From the NCBI GenBank assembly GCA_964509335.1, contig CAZDXB010000021.1, positions 1 to 53,143 of the forward strand: a DNA stretch of 53,143 bases, in the 5' to 3' direction. The notes below the pieces were generated by a model. That model searched no databases, was not told the DNA's origin, and was given only the letters and a program-made list of their open reading frames with translations. This document shows, one piece after another, positions 1-7,346 of this stretch. The stretch's first letter is position 1, and each line of letters begins with the position of its first letter. Made by a program: the position numbers and the translations under genes. Source of the stretch: CAZDXB01 sp964509335 (lineage in GTDB: Bacteria; Bacteroidota; Ignavibacteria; Kapaibacteriales; UBA2268).

Positions 1-78
1 TATCTCCTTCCCAAATATTCCTCTATCTCCTTCCCAAATTCTAATTATCTCCTTCCCAAATTCTAATTTGGGAAGGAG
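1..78. repeat. Half-palindrome array ending in a full palindrome
   Basis: The unit TATCTCCTTCCCAAAT starts at 1, 24 and 46, a spacing of 22-23 bp. The third copy runs into its mirror arm and forms a 30-bp palindrome at 49-78, with arms CTCCTTCCCAAATT and AATTTGGGAAGGAG around a CT loop. This palindrome belongs to the same family as those at 18508, 20145, 36642, 42420, 42487, 46181 and 53074. The array lies in the gene-free stretch 1-442. There are no unique spacers, so it is not a CRISPR array. Confidence 0.8.
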
Positions 79-120
79 AGGAAAGGGAAATCAGATTTTC
101 GGTCGGATAGAAATTCGCTA

Positions 121-188
121 GCCCCGTCCTTTAGGGCGGGGATTGGATTAGTTTTCGTATTTATTTCTCCCCGAACTAAAGTTCGGGG
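121..188. repeat. Two GC-rich hairpins
   Basis: A stem GCCCCGTCCT / AGGGCGGGG lies at 121-141. A second, CCCCGAAC-TAAA-GTTCGGGG, lies at 169-188. Both resemble short extragenic palindromes rather than terminators, because no clean T-run follows on either strand. A related imperfect stem lies at 38098-38119. Their role is unknown. Confidence 0.6.
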
Positions 189-240
189 CTATTTGTCTAT
201 TCTTTTATCGCTTTTTTCTTTTCTCTACTTCTATCTATCT

Positions 241-394
241 GGGGCTGTCTCAAAACTTAATTATATCGAATTTCGAACCCTTCGGGTAAACCCGAAGGTT
301 TACATAAACACCTGACTAGCGCGTGATTCCAAAGAAACGTCAACCTCAAGGTTTACCTTGAGGGGAAACAAAATCCTACTTATGTGACAGCCCC
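241..394. mobile_element. MITE-like element, about 154 bp
   Basis: The left end GGGGCTGTCTCAAAA (241-255) is mirrored by GTGACAGCCCC at 384-394, giving imperfect terminal inverted repeats. The interior codes for nothing and contains two stem-loops (about 278-298 and 344-363). The left end matches, over 17 of 18 bases starting at CTGTCTCAAAACT, the reverse complement of the right end of the element at 36753-36960. A shared terminal sequence in two non-coding elements suggests non-autonomous transposable elements or remnants of an insertion sequence. I see no target-site duplication. Confidence 0.5.
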
Positions 395-400
395 AGTAGG

Positions 401-421
401 AAATTCCAATTTGGGAAGGAG
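401..421. repeat. Degenerate copy of the dispersed palindrome
   Basis: The right arm AATTTGGGAAGGAG is intact, but the left arm has decayed to AAATTCC. It lies just past the stop codon of ligA, the usual position for this family (3' of a gene). Confidence 0.5.
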
Positions 422-442
422 TAGGAAATCTCGCGTCTCCAC

Positions 443-2512
443 TCATTCTATCATCTTCAAGAAATCTTCTTCGTTTAATATTTCGACTCCTAGTTTCTTT
501 GCCTTATCGTATTTTGAGCCGGGGTTATCGCCGACTACGACGTAACTCGTGCTTTTGCTCACCGAGCTCGTCGCTCTGCCGCCTAACCGTTCGATTTTAT
601 CTTTAGCTTCTTTTCGCGTCATTCTTTCCAACTCGCCAGTGAGAACGAACGTTTTTCCAGATAAGATATCCTCGCTCTCGACTTTTTCTTTCTCGGCTTC
701 AAATCTAACGCCCGCTTTTCGCAGACGCTCTATTATTTCGAGATTCTTCTCGTCGTCGAAATAAGCGATTATCGACTCCGCCATCTTTTCCCCTATTTCG
801 TGAACTTCGGTAAGCTCCTCTTTTGAAGCGTTCACTAACTTGTCGAACGATTTGAAATTCTTCGCCAGAATCTTTGCCGCCCTCTCGCCGATGAATCTAA
901 TGCCGAGAGCGTATAACGCTTTTTCGAACGGTCGCTTTTTGCTTTCTTCGATTGAGTCGAGCAGGACTTTCGCGCTCTTTTCTCCCCAGCCTTCCAATTC
1001 GACTATTTTATCTTTTTTATCGGCTAAATCGTATAAATCGGCGACGTTTTCAAGCAAGCCTATATCGGCGAACAATTCAATTGTCTTCTCGCCCGACGCT
1101 ATATCCATAGCGTTTCGCGAAACAAAATGTTCTATCTTCTTACGCAACTGCCAAGGACAATCGGGAGCTTCGCAATAATAATTCGCCTCGCCGGGAGGTC
1201 GGTGAATCGGGCGCTTTTTGTCGCAAGGGCAAGTTTTGGGAAATTCAAATTTTTTCAAGCCCGGCTTTCTTTTATCGCTAACGACTTTTGTTACCTTGGG
1301 AATTACTTCGCCGCCTTTCTGAACTTCTACTATGTCGCCGATTCGCAAGTCCAAATCCTCTATAAAATCGGCGTTGTGCAAAGTCGCCCGGCTAACGGTG
1401 GAGCCCGCCAAAAAAACCGGCTCCAGAACCGCGACGGGAGTAACCGCTCCGGTTCGCCCAACCTGGAAAGAGATGTCCTTTAATTCGGTTTCCGCGCTCT
1501 CCGCTTCGTATTTATACGCAATAGCCCAGCGCGGCGAGCGCGAAACAAAGCCCATTATCTCGCGCTGGCGCAAATTATCTACTTTAATCACTATACCGTC
1601 AATTTGAAACGGCAGTTTGTGCCTTTCGCTCTCCCACTCGTCGATGAAAGCGAAAACTTCGTCTAGATTGTCGCATAGCTTAAACTGTTCCGGACCGGGG
1701 AATCCTAATTCTTTTATATATTTTAAATTATCGTAGTGAGATTCAAGTTCGACGTCTTTACAATCCAAATGATATGAAACTAATTTCAAGGGGCGAGACG
1801 CGAAAAGCTTGGGGTCGAGTAGCTTCAAAGTCCCCGCCGTTAAGTTTCGCGGATTGGCGTAGGGTTTCTCGTCTCTCTGCTTTCGCTTCTCGTTTATTTT
1901 TAAAAAATCGTCTTCGTTCATATAAAGCTCGCCGCGAATCTCGAAGTTTTTCACGGGCGTTCTTTTCATTTTAAAATCTCTGGCTTTTAGCGGAACTTGG
2001 CGCATAGTTTTTATATTGTTCGTAACGTTGTCGCCCGAATAACCGTCGCCTCTGGTAACCGCAACGTCCAGCGAGCCGTCCTTATACCGCAAACTAATCG
2101 CGACGCCGTCGTATTTCAGCTCCGTTACGTATTTAAAATCGTCGGTTTCCAGCAGTTCGCGAACGCGTCTATCAAAATCCTTTATTTCCTCTCTGCTATA
2201 AGTGTTTGACAGCGAGAGCATCGGTTTTTCGTGCTTGACGGCTTCGAATTCGTCTAAAGGTTCGCCGCCGACTCTTTGAGTGGGAGAATCCTCGCTTTTG
2301 AATTCGGGATGCTTCTCTTCCAACTCTTCCAACTCTTTGAACAACTTATCGTATTCCCTATCGGAAACTAAAGGCTCGGCTTTTACGTAATAAGCGTAAT
2401 CGTATTTGCTGATTAACTCCTTAAGTTCTTCGATTCTCTCTTTCGCTTTCTTCTTATCGTTTCCCGAGTCAAAAAGAGATTCGTTTTCGTTCTTTCGGCT
2501 TTTTTTACTCAT
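443..2512 (-). CDS. ligA: NAD-dependent DNA ligase LigA
   Basis: Seals nicks in duplex DNA using NAD+, joining Okazaki fragments and completing repair. The 689-residue length is normal for the family. An N-terminal Ia-type segment (YDYAYYV, about 37-43) precedes the adenylation domain, whose nucleophile is K133 in ELKYDG. After the OB fold comes a four-cysteine zinc site in which the first pair is spaced CxC (TCPCDKK) rather than the usual CxxC. Helix-hairpin-helix repeats and a C-terminal BRCT domain (from about residue 615, LSGKTFVLTGEL) follow. It stands alone and is divergent from the ribosomal-protein genes. The identification is secure from motif order. Confidence 0.97.
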   Translation of the reverse strand: MSKKSRKNENESLFDSGNDKKKAKERIEELKELISKYDYAYYVKAEPLVSDREYDKLFKELEELEEKHPEFKSEDSPTQRVGGEPLDEFEAVKHEKPMLSLSNTYSREEIKDFDRRVRELLETDDFKYVTELKYDGVAISLRYKDGSLDVAVTRGDGYSGDNVTNNIKTMRQVPLKARDFKMKRTPVKNFEIRGELYMNEDDFLKINEKRKQRDEKPYANPRNLTAGTLKLLDPKLFASRPLKLVSYHLDCKDVELESHYDNLKYIKELGFPGPEQFKLCDNLDEVFAFIDEWESERHKLPFQIDGIVIKVDNLRQREIMGFVSRSPRWAIAYKYEAESAETELKDISFQVGRTGAVTPVAVLEPVFLAGSTVSRATLHNADFIEDLDLRIGDIVEVQKGGEVIPKVTKVVSDKRKPGLKKFEFPKTCPCDKKRPIHRPPGEANYYCEAPDCPWQLRKKIEHFVSRNAMDIASGEKTIELFADIGLLENVADLYDLADKKDKIVELEGWGEKSAKVLLDSIEESKKRPFEKALYALGIRFIGERAAKILAKNFKSFDKLVNASKEELTEVHEIGEKMAESIIAYFDDEKNLEIIERLRKAGVRFEAEKEKVESEDILSGKTFVLTGELERMTRKEAKDKIERLGGRATSSVSKSTSYVVVGDNPGSKYDKAKKLGVEILNEEDFLKMIE

Positions 2513-2645
2513 TTATCCGCTCGCCTTTACAATAATTATTTAATATCTCGACTATATACTATTAAAAATAAAATAATTTTGTTTTTTACGAAATGAATAT
2601 TATTTTTGTAGTTCATTATTTTTAATCTTAATGAGAGAATAAGCA

Positions 2646-2816
2646 ATGGCAAAGCAACAAACATTTGCGGATAAAGTTAAAAAGAAAAAGCAAGAAGATA
2701 AAATAAACGTTAAGGTTATCAAGGGAGTCAAGACTGCAAAAGGCTCCGTGAGCTTTAAGGAAAAGACGGTCAAAATAAAAGATATGAGCGAAATAAGTAA
2801 AATTGACATAAATTAA
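2646..2816 (+). CDS. Small basic protein, 56 aa, ahead of rpmE
   Basis: An ATG at 2646 opens a 56-codon reading frame starting MAKQQTFADKVKKKKQE and ending at TAA 2814-2816. It lies 13 nt before rpmE on the same strand. The protein is very lysine-rich and has the pattern KVIKGVKTAKGSVSFKEKTV. That pattern recalls the small DUF4295 proteins which, as I remember, sit beside ribosomal-protein genes in Bacteroidota. The assignment is by eye only. The opposite-strand frame over the same bases is hydrophobic and looks like a shadow. It is probably co-transcribed with rpmE and rpsR. Its function is unknown; a ribosome-associated role is inferred from context. Confidence 0.72.
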   Translation: MAKQQTFADKVKKKKQEDKINVKVIKGVKTAKGSVSFKEKTVKIKDMSEISKIDIN

Positions 2817-2829
2817 TTGGGCGGTTCAA

Positions 2830-3075
2830 ATGAAAAAAGGAATTCATCCACATTATCATACGATAGAAATAAAAATGACCGACGGCACGACTTTCAAAAC
2901 TAGGTCGTGCATCGACAAGGAAAAGCTCGTTTTGGAAATCGACTCAAAGTCGCATCCGTTTTACACGGGCAAACAGGTGCTTGTCGATACAGCCGGTAGG
3001 GTAGATAGATTCAAGAAACGAATGCAAAAAACTAAAAAACTGCGCGAACAAAAAAAAGGAGCGAATAAAGAATGA
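2830..3075 (+). CDS. rpmE: 50S ribosomal protein bL31
   Basis: Large-subunit protein of 81 residues. The signature begins MKKGIHPHYH, and the core SHPFYTGKQVLVDTAGRVDRFKKR is shared with bL31. The zinc-binding cysteines of the classical form are absent: only C27 is present, and the usual CxKCHPF reads DSKSHPF. This is therefore a zinc-free (C-minus) L31 with a basic C-terminal tail. The stop overlaps the rpsR start in ATGA, so the two are probably translationally coupled. Confidence 0.93.
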   Translation: MKKGIHPHYHTIEIKMTDGTTFKTRSCIDKEKLVLEIDSKSHPFYTGKQVLVDTAGRVDRFKKRMQKTKKLREQKKGANKE

Positions 3076-3344
3076 GTCCACTGTATCCAATGCAATTAGG
3101 AGGAGGCGGTTTCAAAGGCGGCAAAAAACAGCAGCCAAAAAAGAAAATCAATCCTCTGAAAGACGTAGAAATAATCGATTATCTAGACATAAAATTACTC
3201 ACGAGATTCACAAACGACCAAGGCAAGCTTTTGCCTAGAAGAATAACGGGCGTTACCGCCACTCAGCAAAGAATTCTATCGAAAGCGATCAAATACGCTA
3301 GGCATTTAGCTCTTATGCCCTTCGTAGCCAAAGACGTTACTTGA
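3072..3344 (+). CDS. rpsR: 30S ribosomal protein bS18
   Basis: Small-subunit protein of 90 residues. The conserved C-terminal half contains IDYLDIKLLTRFTNDQGKLL, then PRRITGVTATQQR, then AIKYARHLALMPF, which is diagnostic. The N-terminus is glycine- and lysine-rich, and the cysteine-containing basic segment often found before the IDY motif is missing. The start overlaps rpmE by 4 nt. The usual neighbours rpsF, ssb and rplI are not here, so this is an uncommon context for rpsR. A terminator follows 30 nt after the stop. Confidence 0.93.
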   Translation: MSPLYPMQLGGGGFKGGKKQQPKKKINPLKDVEIIDYLDIKLLTRFTNDQGKLLPRRITGVTATQQRILSKAIKYARHLALMPFVAKDVT

Positions 3345-3373
3345 TAATACAAAAATAAAGATTTAAAAGGAAT

Positions 3374-3408
3374 CCCCAAATTTAGAATGCTCTAGATTTG
3401 GGGTTTTT
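3374..3408 (+). terminator. Rho-independent terminator of the rpmE-rpsR operon
   Basis: The stem CCCCAAATTTAGA / TCTAGATTTGGGG (one G-T pair, loop ATGC) spans 3374-3403 and is followed directly by TTTTT. It lies 29 nt after the rpsR stop. The convergent lipoprotein gene ends at 3415, so the hairpin may also affect its transcripts, but the minus-strand T-run is poor. Confidence 0.85.
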
Positions 3409-3414
3409 GTATGA

Positions 3415-4155
3415 TTAATCCTTTTCTTCCGCAATAGGCGGTTTAACCGCCGCCAATTTAACCTCAAACCGGTTAGTTATACCGTTTTGAAAGAAACCTC
3501 TCAATATCAAATTGTTGATTTTCCCCTTTTGAAATTCTATTTTCTTGTAGTTCGCCATATACGACGAATCTGCCGAGGTTAGCTTAACCGTATATTCGCC
3601 CGTCGGTAAAGCGGCTATTCGGCTAGCCTCGCCAGATTTTAGTTCAAAATCTTTCGAAAAGTAATCGTTGAAAATTGATATATAAAATAACGGGGAATCC
3701 GGAGAAACGTTCGCCGCCCTTAAATATACGTTCGTTTCAGAGATGTCTTTAAGATTATCGTTAAGAAACAGCGTTCTGATTCCGTCGTTCAATCCGAAAA
3801 TAATTAACGTAAAAGAACTGTCTTCTTCTATATCGATTGAAGAATTATAAATTAAAGTAGAGTCGTCGCCCGTATGGCTAAATAATCTAATTGTGTTTTT
3901 GTTTTGACCGACTCTAGACCCAATTTTTGAATATTCGTATGGCGGAGAGCTTCTATAAAATGTATGCTTCACGCTTCTATTGCCCGCTACGACGCCAATT
4001 TCGGATAGTTCGACTTCCGGGGCGCAATTGAGAAATAACAGATTCGCAAATTCGGTCGGTTCAATTTCTCGCGGTCCGCCAGAATCGCAGGTGTTTTCGC
4101 AAGCGAAAAGAAAAGCCGCGAGAAATAACGATAAAGTTATTATTCTTAACTTCAT
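3415..4155 (-). CDS. Secreted lipoprotein with DUF4397-like halves
   Basis: A 246-residue protein. The N-terminus MKLRIITLSLFLAAFLFAC is a lipoprotein signal peptide with the acylated cysteine at C19. The second half reads VYLRAANVSPDSPLFYISI ... LPTGEYTVKLTSAD, which follows the DUF4397 pattern (a beta-sandwich of extracytoplasmic proteins of unknown function). The first half (about 35-125) looks like a diverged copy. It is the last gene of a four-gene operon, 7 nt after the anti-sigma-like gene. It may be a surface or periplasmic target or partner of that sensing module; this is inference from position only. Confidence 0.75.
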   Translation of the reverse strand: MKLRIITLSLFLAAFLFACENTCDSGGPREIEPTEFANLLFLNCAPEVELSEIGVVAGNRSVKHTFYRSSPPYEYSKIGSRVGQNKNTIRLFSHTGDDSTLIYNSSIDIEEDSSFTLIIFGLNDGIRTLFLNDNLKDISETNVYLRAANVSPDSPLFYISIFNDYFSKDFELKSGEASRIAALPTGEYTVKLTSADSSYMANYKKIEFQKGKINNLILRGFFQNGITNRFEVKLAAVKPPIAEEKD

Positions 4156-4162
4156 ATCGTAG

Positions 4163-5473
4163 TTAAAATCCTAAACCGACTCCAAAAGTTATACCTTGCT
4201 TGTTATTAAGATATGATTTACCGTCAACTTTGTAGCCGTGCCAGTTGAAACCGTATCCAATGTTGAAAGCCCAAGCGTTGTGAGGAGCTATCGTTATACC
4301 GACTTCCGGCTCGGCGAGGAACCCGCCCGCGGAAGTTATACCGCCGAAAACTTGGCAGTAAGGAGCAATCATCTTCAAATAATAATCGTAATCGCTCAAA
4401 GGATACGAATATCTTAAAAGTCCGCCTACTATGTATAGCGAAGGTTCTTGATGATAAACCAGATTTTCGCCGTTAAAGTCGCGTTCAAATTCCTGAGCGA
4501 ATCTTTCTTTGCCGACTTTACCGCCGATATATAAATTATCAAACGCTTTATACATCACGGTTAAAGAAGCGTTGTTTAAGTTCTGGTAATTTGAAGGATT
4601 AGTAAGCTTAAAGCCAACTTCGGAAGCGACGTTTAAGTTGCCGCTCAAAATTACCGCTAAATCGGCGTCGTTGAAGTTGCGCTTAGGCGCCGGTAGTAAA
4701 CTCAACCAAGAATCGTTCGCGTTTTGCGCGTTAACGTTTGAGCCGTCTAATACTGATTGCGAAGAATATATTCCATAATTTGAGTTATTCATTAATTGAG
4801 AATTCTTTCCGAGAGCCGAAAGCATATTGACTTCGGAATCTTTATTTTCGTCGCTTGCCGCTAAGCTTTGATTACGCTCGTTATCTCCGGCTAAGGAGCC
4901 GTCGTAAGTAGCTTTAGCTCGGCTGCGGTTAGCCGACGAGGCTTTCTCGTTCGTTCGCGCGACTTCAGTCGCCGAGGTTTCGTTATCTACGTTAGCGAAC
5001 GGAACTGGATTCTCGTAAGACGTAACTATAGCCGGACCTGAAGTGTTTCGGCTCGGTCTCGTTTCGTTTTCGGATTTTAATATATCGCCGGTAAAGACGA
5101 ATAGAACCGTTGACAGACTCGCCGTAATCAAAGTCGCCAGAATCACGTTCATATATTTACTCCAGAAACGCGATAGCGCCGCGACCATAGCGGCTGTCTT
5201 CGTTGTTGTTCCGCCTCCTCCGTCGGTGGAAACTTCTTGCAGATAATCCTCCGAGGGTATCGAGAACCCTAGCTGGGAGAATATCGCGTTGGTACTTTCA
5301 GCCGGCGGGGCGAGCGTTTTCATATCCTGCATCGCCGCGCTCTGCATCTGCACCTGCTGGTTGAACTCGCCTCTGAGGTCGGAACTCTTCGCTAATTCCG
5401 AAAACAGAGCCTGCTCTCGGGCTTCGTTTAGTTGCCCGTCCAGATACTCGTGAATTAATTTTGAATAACCCAT
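4163..5473 (-). CDS. Anti-sigma-like membrane protein with beta-barrel-like C-terminus
   Basis: A 436-residue protein with an unusual layout. Residues 1-75 form a helical cytoplasmic segment (YSKLIHEYLDGQLNEAREQA) like the start of anti-sigma proteins, but without zinc-binding His/Cys. One transmembrane helix follows (about 108-128). A long Asn/Ser-rich linker (132-262) leads to a region (about 268-436) of alternating, Gly- and aromatic-rich strands that ends GITFGVGLGF, a terminal Phe as in outer-membrane barrels. It starts 21 nt after the ECF sigma gene, so it is the likely cognate anti-sigma factor. The barrel-like part may be a sensor domain. The zinc-free anti-sigma role is inferred, not proved. 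Confidence 0.7.
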   Translation of the reverse strand: MGYSKLIHEYLDGQLNEAREQALFSELAKSSDLRGEFNQQVQMQSAAMQDMKTLAPPAESTNAIFSQLGFSIPSEDYLQEVSTDGGGGTTTKTAAMVAALSRFWSKYMNVILATLITASLSTVLFVFTGDILKSENETRPSRNTSGPAIVTSYENPVPFANVDNETSATEVARTNEKASSANRSRAKATYDGSLAGDNERNQSLAASDENKDSEVNMLSALGKNSQLMNNSNYGIYSSQSVLDGSNVNAQNANDSWLSLLPAPKRNFNDADLAVILSGNLNVASEVGFKLTNPSNYQNLNNASLTVMYKAFDNLYIGGKVGKERFAQEFERDFNGENLVYHQEPSLYIVGGLLRYSYPLSDYDYYLKMIAPYCQVFGGITSAGGFLAEPEVGITIAPHNAWAFNIGYGFNWHGYKVDGKSYLNNKQGITFGVGLGF

Positions 5474-5494
5474 TTTAAACTCAATATTTATGAT

Positions 5495-6052
5495 TTAAAC
5501 ATAATCTTCTAAATACGGCGACAATATCTCTTTAATCTTTTCTTTCGCTCTCCAGACCCGATTTTTCACCGCGCTAACCGAGTCCCCCGTAATCGTCGCT
5601 ATGTCCTTGTAAGCCATTCCTTGATATTGTCTAAGAATAAAAGCTTCTCTATAATCAAACTCTAGTAAATCCAGAGCCGTTTTTAATAATTCCATAATTT
5701 CTATTCTCTCGTAATCGTCGTTTCTCGCCGCAATTTGATAATCGTCCAAGTTATAAGAAACCTTCTTATCCCTTTTGTAGTTTAAGCAAATATTCCGCGC
5801 TATCTTAAACAAATAAAAGTTAACGGAATTCAATTTATCGTTGCTTTTCGCCGCGTCAAAGAACTTCAAAAAAGTTTCTTGAAAAACGTCCTTAGCGTCT
5901 TCGCCTTCTCCGAGAATTCTAGCGCAATAAGCGTAAATCCTTTGCGAATACCTCGCGTAAATTTCGGCAAAAGCCGCCTCGGCTTCGCGCTTTTCGCCTC
6001 TTAACAACTTAAGAAGCTCTAAATCCTCGTATTTGCTAAACTTCCTTTTCAT
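5495..6052 (-). CDS. ECF-family RNA polymerase sigma factor
   Basis: A 185-residue alternative sigma factor that would redirect RNA polymerase to envelope or stress promoters. Region 2 runs through YARYSQRIYAYCARILG, then DVFQETFLKFF and the -10 recognition helix. Region 4 holds the helix-turn-helix YKDIATITGDSVSAVKNRVW, followed by AKEKIKEIL. Length and domain spacing are typical. It starts 9 nt after the PD40 lipoprotein gene and is followed 21 nt later by the membrane-anchored anti-sigma-like gene, a usual sigma/anti-sigma arrangement. ECF factors of this type often activate their own operon; no promoter repeat could be verified here. Confidence 0.93.
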   Translation of the reverse strand: MKRKFSKYEDLELLKLLRGEKREAEAAFAEIYARYSQRIYAYCARILGEGEDAKDVFQETFLKFFDAAKSNDKLNSVNFYLFKIARNICLNYKRDKKVSYNLDDYQIAARNDDYERIEIMELLKTALDLLEFDYREAFILRQYQGMAYKDIATITGDSVSAVKNRVWRAKEKIKEILSPYLEDYV

Positions 6053-6061
6053 TACAATTCG

Positions 6062-7201
6062 TTATTGGTCATTATGCCAAAAAGCGCGATAAACGTTGTT
6101 AGCTACGATTTTCGTCTCCAAATCGTCAAGTTCGACTATTTGCAAAGCTCCGTCGCAAACGCCGCCGCCTATATAATCTTTGACGAAAATAATCTTATTT
6201 CCGTCTTTCGACCATCTGGGGTAGCGAACATACTCGTATTCTTCCACGGCTGTAACGGCTTCCCAACCGGGATTTTCGGGATTGTCTTTAGCGTTTCTAA
6301 TCCACAAATCCCCTTTCGCGTCGGTGAAAGCTATTTGTTTTCCATCCGGCGAAAGTTTAGGATTGTACATTCCCAATCCCCTTACCCCTATCTTATACGA
6401 TTCGGAGTCGTCCTTAATATTCCAAAGACCGATCTCGCTTGAATCTTCGTCTATTTGAACGGCGTAAACTATAAAATCCGGCGAACTCCAGTCAAGCTCC
6501 GCTTCGCCTTTCAAGCCATCTATTCCGAAAACTAATTCTTTGAAATAAACTTCGTTTCCGGGGTTGGCTGAGCTTACCGCCGTTATTCTTAAAGGAGCTT
6601 CGAGACTATCGCCAACAAAAAAGGCGATATAATCTCCGCTTGGCGAAAAAGTCGGCAAAGCGTTCGGGCATATATTATAAAATTCGCTATTCCAGTTGCC
6701 AGAGCCGTCGCCGACAACAATCTGACCGTGACGAACAAACGCGTAGTATCTTCCGTCCTGAGAAACTACCGGATAATTAACATTATCCTTTTCGTCCGGC
6801 TCTCTGAGAGGTTGCGATTCGCCCGAATTTAAATCGTAGCTTCTTAAAAGAACGTTTCCGCTTTCTATGTCGCTCAAATCCAAATAAGTCAAAATCTCGT
6901 TATTTGTTTTGGACGAATAGATTACGGCTTCTTTAATTAGCTCCGACAATCCCTCTCCGTCTTCAGCGACAACAAAAACGCTTGGCATTTCGGAATTTAA
7001 CGCTTCTCCGACGAAAATTATATCGCCGGAACTCGTATCTATTGGCGGCAACGGTTCGCAATCGGTGCAACCGCCGATAGAAACTAAAAGAAGCGTAAAC
7101 ATTGCCGTAACGCATATCGCGACGCGAGAAAAAACCTCTCGATTTAGCCCGCGCTCTGCCTTTTCGCCGCTTAAATTTTTAATTTTTAAAGAACATATCA
7201 T
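6062..7201 (-). CDS. TolB/PD40-type beta-propeller lipoprotein
   Basis: Up to 379 residues. A hydrophobic stretch ends in the lipobox SIGGC (C45 of the long form), so the mature protein is probably a lipoprotein on the periplasmic side. The body has repeats like LSPDGKQIAFTDAKGDLWIR, YPRWSKDGNKIIFV and TFSPSGDYIAFF, the WD40-like PD40 blades of TolB-type propellers. The first 25-30 residues are polar, and the true start may lie further inside. It is the first gene of the operon with the sigma and anti-sigma-like genes. A role as an extracytoplasmic binding or sensing protein is inferred. Confidence 0.78.
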   Translation of the reverse strand: MICSLKIKNLSGEKAERGLNREVFSRVAICVTAMFTLLLVSIGGCTDCEPLPPIDTSSGDIIFVGEALNSEMPSVFVVAEDGEGLSELIKEAVIYSSKTNNEILTYLDLSDIESGNVLLRSYDLNSGESQPLREPDEKDNVNYPVVSQDGRYYAFVRHGQIVVGDGSGNWNSEFYNICPNALPTFSPSGDYIAFFVGDSLEAPLRITAVSSANPGNEVYFKELVFGIDGLKGEAELDWSSPDFIVYAVQIDEDSSEIGLWNIKDDSESYKIGVRGLGMYNPKLSPDGKQIAFTDAKGDLWIRNAKDNPENPGWEAVTAVEEYEYVRYPRWSKDGNKIIFVKDYIGGGVCDGALQIVELDDLETKIVANNVYRAFWHNDQ

Positions 7202-7346
7202 AAACGCGCTTTTTACCTTTAACTAGATAGACACATAAACCATTAAAAAGTCTCAATTTTTTTTTGTTTTTTTAAAAAATTTTAATTCGCTTAAAAAAAA
7301 CACCTTAAAACCCGCGCATAAACAAACTTGCGATAAAAATTAATTA

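Noticed and set aside
1..78. Possible CRISPR array
   Set aside because: The repeat period is 22-23 bp with no unique spacers, and no cas genes are in the window.
2581..2620. Zur operator upstream of the rpmE-rpsR unit
   Set aside because: The inverted repeat AATGAA/TTCATT is weak and its spacing does not match a clear Zur box, so it is not listed as a feature.
2600..2809. Hydrophobic 69-aa frame on the minus strand
   Set aside because: It is antisense to the lysine-rich 56-aa gene, which has better codon use, same-strand context with rpmE and a proper start.
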